DNA of 64,000 bases, taken from contig NW_026946363.1 of NCBI RefSeq assembly GCF_035222375.1, positions 4,960,001-5,024,000 on the forward strand, given 5' to 3'. The DNA comes from Podospora pseudocomata (taxonomy: Eukaryota; Ascomycota; Sordariomycetes; Sordariales; Podosporaceae). The stretch's first letter is position 1; each line of letters begins with the position of its first letter. This document shows positions 58,370 through 64,000 of the stretch, in pieces. The translations under genes were made by a program, and so were the position numbers. Below the pieces are notes generated by a model. The model worked only from the letters and a program-made list of their open reading frames with translations, was not told the DNA's origin and ran no database searches.

Positions 58370-59425
58370 AGTCACGGGACATTTCCACAAGGGGGGTGCG
58401 AGCTGGGGAAAGGTATGGTGGTTCATCCTTTCAAGGTGTTCTGCGATATCGGTGTTATTTCGGTGAAGCAGTTTGAGCTAGAGATAGGAAGAATACGTAG
58501 GAATAGATCCTGTGATCACTTCAGCCTCCAGCAACCCAGATCATCACCCTGAGAAGAGGATCCACCTCCACTTGGAGTGGAAACTGGGATTTGCTTGTGT
58601 ACTTCTCTCCACAAGTAGCTGACATTCGCGGGGGAACGCGATTCGTGGACGAACCGGTGGATTTGAGGTGACGCAACCGAGATGTGTGACAGAATTACTC
58701 TAGCTGAAGCTATTTCAGGTTGGATGTGTTTGTATGGTTCAGGACAGCAAGATGAAGAAATCTGGAAAACCGGTATCGAGCCGCTTGAGACTTTGCATGC
58801 GACAACAGCAGCTATATGGCCCGTGCAGTGCTCTGCTATTCCATTATCAGTGATATGAACATATCGAGTATGAGGGCACTCTCCCTAGGTAACCCATGCT
58901 GCAAACGGAGCTGCCAAGATTGGCCTTGCCAAGCGCGGGGTGAGTTGCAGATCCAAGCATCTTCCCTGGGCGCACAAATATTGAGAAGGCCGAACATGTG
59001 CTCGTCTCTCAAGCAGTTGAGGCTTGGGGGGAGATGGTAACGATCAGAGCAACAAAACACCAAATATACCGATTCGGAGATAGAGAGTAAGGACATACGC
59101 TGGAGACGGATCTACGGATCTCAGAAGCTCAGAAGCTAGGAAGAAAGGGGATTTTTTTTTCAGGGTCCCCGAGAGTGGCAAGCCCGGAGGACGAGATATG
59201 CTGGATGCAGTTGCGGATGCGGGGGTGGTTGGCTTCGGCATGCCGCGGCAAAACAACTGACAGCCTCCGCTCGAGCGATGGTGTAGCTCCCTGTGGCAGC
59301 TCGCGGCTTACTTGAAGAGAAGATCTCCTGTTGCATTTTCTTTATTTTTTCTCTCTCGAGTTGTCCCGTCCCTAATCAACAAACCCACCGTCAGCCATTG
59401 CCAGGTGCCATTGCTGCCATTGACG
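58370..59425. other. Intergenic stretch upstream of the methylcitrate dehydratase gene
   Basis: About 1.05 kb, with the 3' flank of the secreted-peptide gene and the PrpD promoter. No gene seen. Confidence 0.5.
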
Positions 59426-61186
59426 ATGTCTGCTGTCAACCGTGGGTTGCGCCAGGCCACCAAGTCCCTGCACACACGCCTTCCCCAGCGCATCTCGCAG
59501 CGCTCCGCTCTGCCATTGTTGAGCAGCACATTTAAGACGGCCGCCCCCCTCACTCCCGCCGCCCTCCACGCCCGCAGAAGCAACTTCTCCACCATGGCCT
59601 CTCTTCAGTCTGCCGCGACCACGGCCCCTTCCCCCGCCGGGCACAAGGGCTACGATCCTGAGATCCAAGACATCGCCGACTATGTGCACAACAAGCCCAT
59701 TGACTCTGAGCTTGCCGTGAGTTGAGCCTCCCGGAGCTAGCCCCGCTTTATCCCATCTTTGGCTGATGCTAACCTTTCCCCCCCTGAACAGTTTGACACA
59801 GCGAGATGGGTGTTCCTCGACACTCTCGGCTGCGGTCTAGAGGGTCTCCAGTTCAAGGAGTGCACCAAGCTCCTCGGCCCTATCGTCCCAGGGACCGTCG
59901 TGCCCAACGGCACCAAGGTTCCCGGCACACCCTATCAGCTCGACCCCGTGAACGGTGCCTTCAACATTGGTGCTATGATCAGATGGCTCGACTACAACGA
60001 CTGCTGGCTCGCTGCTGAGTGGGGACATCCCAGTGACAACCTGGGCGCTATCCTGGCCGTGGCTGACTGGATCACCCGTACCAACAAGGCCGGCGGTAAC
60101 CTCGCTGGCGGCAAGATCTTCACCATCCGCGATGTTCTCGAGGCTATGATCAAGGCGCACGAGATTCAGGGCTGCCTTGCTCTGCTCAACTCGTTCAACA
60201 AGGTTGGTCTGGATCACGTAGTTCTCGTCAAGGTTGCCAGCACGGCTGTTGTCAGCAAGATGCTCGGCCTCAACGAGAAGCAGACTGCCGATGCCATCAC
60301 CCAGGCGTGGGTTGACGGCCAGAGCTTGCGTACCTACCGCCACACCCCCAACACCATGTCCCGCAAGTCGTGGGCTGCCGGTGATGCCTGCCAGCGCGCC
60401 GTCAACCTGGCCCTGAAGGTTCTCAAGGGCGAGAGCGGTGTTCCCACCGTTCTCTCCGCCCCCGTCTGGGGCTTCTATGATGTCCTCTTCAAGGGCAAGA
60501 AGTTCGAGTTCCAGCGCCCCTATGGCAGCTACGTCATGGAGAACGTCCTGTTCAAGGTGTCCTACCCTGCCGAGTTCCACTCTCAGACCGCTGTCGAGGC
60601 CTCTGAGAAGATCCACGCCCAGCTGAAGGCCATGGGAAAGTCTGCCGCCGATATCAAGGAGATCACCTGCAGGACACACGAGGCCTGCGTCCGCATCATC
60701 GACAAGCAGTTCAAGCCCATGGACAACTTCGCCGATCGTGACCACTGCATCCAGTACATGTGCTCCGTCATGCTCGTCTTCGGCCGTCTTACTGCCAACG
60801 ACTACGTTGACGGCAGCGAGGCTGCCACCTCCCCTCTGGTCGAGTCTCTTCGCAAGAAGATCAAGTGCGTTGAGGACCCCCAGTTCACCGCCGACTACCA
60901 TGACCCCGCTCTCCGCACCATCAGCAACGGCCTCACCGTTGAGCTCAACGACGGCACCGTCCTCCCCGAGGTTGTCATTGAGGCTCCTCTCGGCCACCGT
61001 CTCCGTCGTGAGGAGGCCAAGCCAGTGATCATGGCCAAGTACAAGCGCCACTTGGAGCCTCACTACAGCGCCGAGAAGGTGCAGGAGCTCCTTGAGCTCG
61101 GCCAGAACCCCAAGAAGCTCGAGGCTATGGAGGTTGACCAATATGTGGATTTGTATGTTAGCGAGAACAGCAAGTTTGTCAACTAG
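59426..61186 (+). CDS. Mitochondrial 2-methylcitrate dehydratase
   Basis: Two exons: 59426-59716 and 59792-61186 (75-nt intron, phase 0), 561 residues. PrpD dehydrates 2-methylcitrate to methylaconitate in the methylcitrate cycle, which disposes of propionyl-CoA from odd-chain fatty acids and some amino acids. The MmgE/PrpD fold is continuous from about residue 85, with FDTARWVFLDTLGCGLEGL, IGAMIRWLDYNDCWLAAEWGHPSDNLG, SWAAGDACQRAVNLAL and DRDHCIQYM. Residues 1-55 form an Arg/Ser/Leu-rich presequence without acids, suited to mitochondrial import. A second in-frame ATG at 59594 (residue 57) lies in a CACCATGG context and would give a form without presequence. Codon use is strongly biased toward C-ending codons, indicating high expression. 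Confidence 0.94.
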
Positions 61187-61588
61187 AGATTGACAGACAG
61201 GCTCAAAATAGACTTTACTAAATGCAAATACAAAAAAAATTAATTTTATACATATATACCCTCATGTTGACACTGTATCGCTGACTCGGGACGTTGTTTC
61301 GGCCCGCCCCACTGTCGGGAGGGGTTGCACAGTCCCTGGTTGAGTCCCTTGACGGTTCGGGTACCGGCACACAGTGCATCCCCGGCGCCCGGGCGCCACT
61401 GGACTTTTGGTGGGGCTCCGGACTCGTCACAGCACTGCGCCACCCTGTAACCTTTCTTGCAACCTTTGACCAACACCACAATACTTCTGTTGACTGCAAC
61501 GTCAAGCACCAGACTTGAGACGACATTTCCTTTTACTGCAGAACGAACCCTAAAGATTCTCCAGTAAACTTCACCGAACTCAGTCATC
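61187..61588. other. Short intergenic stretch
   Basis: 402 bp between two plus-strand genes: A/T-rich 3' flank of PrpD followed by the promoter of the SH3-protein gene. No further feature seen. Confidence 0.55.
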
Positions 61589-62464
61589 ATGGTCTCCGAA
61601 GACCGCCAAAGAGTCATTGAGACCAACCGGTCTCTGCGCAACATCAAGAATGTAGGCAACTCTCTCCTCAACCACATCACAAACGCCCATCTAACCTGTG
61701 TTTTCTGACTATAGGAACTCGAATCCCTCCTCGAAAAAGGTGTAATCACCGACGAAGCCTACGACACCATCTCGGGCCTCCTCCCCGCCGAGTCATCGTT
61801 CAACTCGCGGTCTACCCCCGCCCCTCGCACCAATCCCTCCTCCCTTCCCACTCCAGCTGCTACCCCCTCCGCCGCTGTCCCTCCCACAGCAGCAATGGCA
61901 GCCCTCTCAGTAGGCGGCAACCCCAACCCTCCCCCTTCATACGCCCAGTCTACCGGCCCCCCTGCCCTCCCGGGTCGGAACCCTCCCCCTGCTAGTGCCC
62001 CGACCAAACCGATCATCGCCCACGCGAGAGCGCTTTACAAGTACAATGCTGCCGACGCGAGAGACTGTAGCTTCGACAAGGACGATAGGGTTGCTGTGTT
62101 TGAGTATATGAATGCGGATTGGTGGATGGGGAGGAATCAGCGGACGGGGCAGGAGGGGATTTTCCCACGGTCTTACGTTGTGGTGGAGGACGAAAAGGCT
62201 GCTCAACCTGCGGCCGTTCTTTATCCTCCCCAACAGCCGGTCTATGGTCAGCCTGCTCCGGGGGCGTATGGAGGGGGTTATCCGGGTGCGCCACCGCCCG
62301 GGCAGCCGTATCAGCCGCATGATCAGGGGCAGCAACAGCAGGGAGAAGAAGGGGGGAGTAAGATGGGTGAGCATGGGAAGAAGTTTGGGAAGAAATTGGG
62401 CAATGCGGCGATTTTTGGAGCGGGTGCGACGATCGGGTCCAATATTGTGAACTCTATCTTTTAA
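61589..62464 (+). CDS. SH3-domain actin-regulator-like protein (LSB1/PIN3 type)
   Basis: Two exons: 61589-61651 and 61715-62464 (63-nt intron, phase 0), 270 residues. An N-terminal helix (ESLLEKGVITDEAYDTI) is followed by a Pro/Ala/Ser-rich linker. An SH3 domain occupies about residues 122-180 with ALYKYNA, DDRVAVFEY, DWWMGRN and GIFPRSYVVV. The C-terminal part is Pro/Gly/Gln/Tyr-rich and ends with a glycine-rich hydrophobic stretch (NAAIFGAGATIGSNIVNSIF). This order matches yeast LSB1 and LSB2/PIN3, which bind the WASP homologue Las17 and limit actin nucleation; PIN3 also influences prion formation through its low-complexity tail. The role here is inferred from architecture. Confidence 0.9.
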
Positions 62465-62954
62465 GGGGTGGGATTGGAGATGGATGGGTCTCAATGGACA
62501 AGAGACTGTGAAGGGGAAAGGATGTATCTTTCTTAACTTTCACTTATCACCTTTACACCTGAAGCCTTTTTTTTTTTTTTTTTTTCCTTTTTTAATTTTG
62601 CGTCTTTGGGACTCTTCATCATGTTAAGCCACGTCATGTTCAGAGTAGGGTTTGGGAGTTTCGGGATTCATGTTGATTTCTTACGCTAGGTTGGGATAAT
62701 CTATCTTTTATTTTGTGAGAGATGCAAGAGTGGTATTGGTTGAATGTTGCTAGACATGGAAAAAACAGATAAAACAGTATTCAAACGTTATGGTTCCTAA
62801 GCGGGATAGATCGTTGCCGGGAGAAATGTGAGAATATGTCTGTCAGGAAGTACTGATATGATGGTTTGCCAACTTGGTAGTGATTCGGTTTCTGGCTTTC
62901 AAATGTCATCGACATGTAACCTAAATCTGTTAATCAAAACATGAACAAGTAACA
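62465..62954. other. Intergenic stretch before tRNA-Gly
   Basis: 490 bp with the 3' flank of the SH3 gene, including a T run near 62567-62585. No other feature seen. Confidence 0.55.
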
Positions 62955-63025
62955 GCATCAGTGGTTTAGTGGTAAAATCCATCGTTGCCATCGATGGGCC
63001 CCGTGTTCGATTCACGGCTGATGCA
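62955..63025 (+). tRNA. tRNA-Gly(GCC)
   Basis: A 71-nt sequence folds into a complete cloverleaf without intron. The acceptor stem GCATCAG pairs with CTGATGC, the discriminator base is A, the anticodon stem is CATCG/CGATG, and the loop TTGCCAT has anticodon GCC at 62987-62989. The T arm is CCGTG-TTCGATT-CACGG. A T4 tract at 63037-63040 is a plausible Pol III terminator. Confidence 0.97.
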
Positions 63026-63804
63026 CAACAGTTTATCTTTTGTTCTTTGCATTTTTTTCTTCTCCACTATGCCCAACAGAGAGTGTCTGATTATTTTTTT
63101 TTTTTGGACAGATTGGGGGTTTGATGTGATTTTTGCTGGATTTCCACCCACGTAAAGTTCGATTTGTGAAGGTTGTGGGAGTGGACAGATGCCCGTCGTC
63201 GTGGTCAAGACCAATTCCAATTCTCCGTTTTACCCAGCCACAAAGATGGTGCGATCCGGAGAAGCTATGTTGTTGTTGGTGCGTCGTATAGGCGAAAGCA
63301 TGCTGAGGGATTCCCAAAAGCGGGGGGACCAGTCCAGGGGGAAGGGAATGCACGTTGTCGGTCTGGACCTTACCCATACCAGAATAGCCCCAACCAACCA
63401 TTGGAATGCTACTGGGCGAACTCCGAAAAGGGTTGTTGCAAGCACCCTTGTCACATCACCAACCCCAGGCGGAAAACGTGTGTACACAGTCAGCCGTCTG
63501 CGGCAATGCCTTACTTTGGCTTGCCGACAGTTTGGTCTCTTTTATTTAAGAACGTGAGATGGTCTGAACTCGGTCCTCTTCCTGATCTCAGCTGACAGGT
63601 TGGTTTCTTTTTGACATACAACCCAAGTTTTGTTAATCTTCCCTCTCCAACCATCTCATATGCACTGTTTCGGAGGGCTGTTGTTCTCTCTGACGCTCAC
63701 ACAACCGACATCCCACACTTTTCCGATGTGGATTGTGAAAATACTATTGTGACAAACGAGACAACCATCATCACCCTGCTGCAGGGCGTGTGAATCTCGC
63801 AGCA
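63026..63804. other. Intergenic stretch and upstream region of the last gene
   Basis: 779 bp between tRNA-Gly and the next start codon. It contains a 13-T run near 63094-63106 and only overlapping short frames. Confidence 0.5.
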
Positions 63805-64000
63805 ATGTCTCGAGATCTCTCCCCGGCGCACTCCGGCTTGTCCTCCGGCGCCAAGAGTCCGGTCGCCGGTCCGTCATTGGCCGCACCGCCAATGCCGGCT
63901 CGGTCTCCGGGCTCTGTTGCCGACGACGCCGCGGTAGAGTCCGACGTCAAATCAACCCTCACCACCGCCGGCAGCATCAGCAAACGCCCCTTGATCGGCA
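63805..64000 (+). CDS. Start of an unidentified protein, truncated by the window
   Basis: An ATG in AGCAATGTC context opens a frame that stays open for 65 codons to the window edge. The visible part is a disordered Ser/Ala/Pro-rich N-terminus beginning MSRDLSPAHSG and containing SPGSVADDAAVES and TTAGSISKR. Codon use (C-ending) is like that of the neighbouring real genes. Such tails precede many fungal transporters and enzymes, so the product cannot be named from this piece. Confidence 0.6.
   Translation, partial: MSRDLSPAHSGLSSGAKSPVAGPSLAAPPMPARSPGSVADDAAVESDVKSTLTTAGSISKRPLIG

Noticed and set aside
59837-61141. 434-codon minus-strand open frame opposite the methylcitrate dehydratase
   Set aside because: It is the antisense shadow of a highly codon-biased gene; its product is a Leu/Val/Gly-rich sequence with no domain, while the plus strand encodes a full PrpD.

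Overview
The window looks like nuclear DNA from a filamentous ascomycete, most likely a sordariomycete. Protein-coding genes carry short introns (about 50 to 85 nt) with GTANGT-like donors, CTAAC-type branch points and YAG acceptors. The recognisable proteins (fungal NIMA kinase, ROM2-type Rho GEF, a fungal C2H2 regulator, Kex2-type secreted peptide) fit that assignment. No transposon open frame, CRISPR array, rRNA or bacterial operon was seen. All identifications come from reading motifs by eye; no database search was run.

Layout. 1-6.2 kb: no supportable gene. 6.2-7.3 kb (-): two-finger C2H2 transcription factor, resembling FlbC. 7.3-19.0 kb: 11.8 kb without a supportable gene, with several microsatellites. 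19.0-21.4 kb (-): NIMA kinase, divergent from an ankyrin/double-BTB protein at 22.2-24.3 kb (+). 25.9-26.7 kb (+): conserved-looking unknown protein. 27.5-28.2 kb (-): V-ATPase proteolipid subunit c, divergent from a ROM2-like Rho1 GEF at 29.5-33.6 kb (+). 37.2-37.6 kb (+): a three-exon 92-residue Cys-rich protein. 38.1-38.8 kb (-): single-pass membrane protein, divergent from PRP38 at 39.4-40.4 kb (+). 40.6-42.1 kb (-): mitochondrial GatA-type amidase, divergent from a DUF4336 protein at 42.7-43.9 kb (+). 43.9-47.2 kb: gene-poor, AT-richer island with an 18-bp repeat and a decayed higher-order repeat of about 148 bp. 47.2-50.7 kb (-): seven-exon AlkB-like dioxygenase with two matched zinc-ribbon-like modules. 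53.5-55.6 kb (+): peroxisomal 4-coumarate-CoA-ligase-like enzyme. 57.1 kb: tRNA-like sequence with a broken anticodon arm. 58.0-58.4 kb (+): secreted peptide precursor. 59.4-61.2 kb (+): mitochondrial 2-methylcitrate dehydratase. 61.6-62.5 kb (+): SH3 protein like yeast LSB1/PIN3. 62.96 kb: tRNA-Gly(GCC). 63.8 kb: first exon of a gene that runs off the window.

Functional picture. Most genes are housekeeping or growth genes: cell cycle (NIMA), cell-wall integrity signalling (ROM2), vacuolar acidification (VMA3), splicing (PRP38), mitochondrial translation (GatA) and propionate detoxification (PrpD). They do not form a metabolic cluster. Accessory character is concentrated at 44-59 kb: the repeat island, the isolated AlkB/zinc-ribbon gene, the acyl-CoA ligase and the secreted Cys-rich peptide. 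The AlkB-like protein is the best candidate for undescribed biology here.
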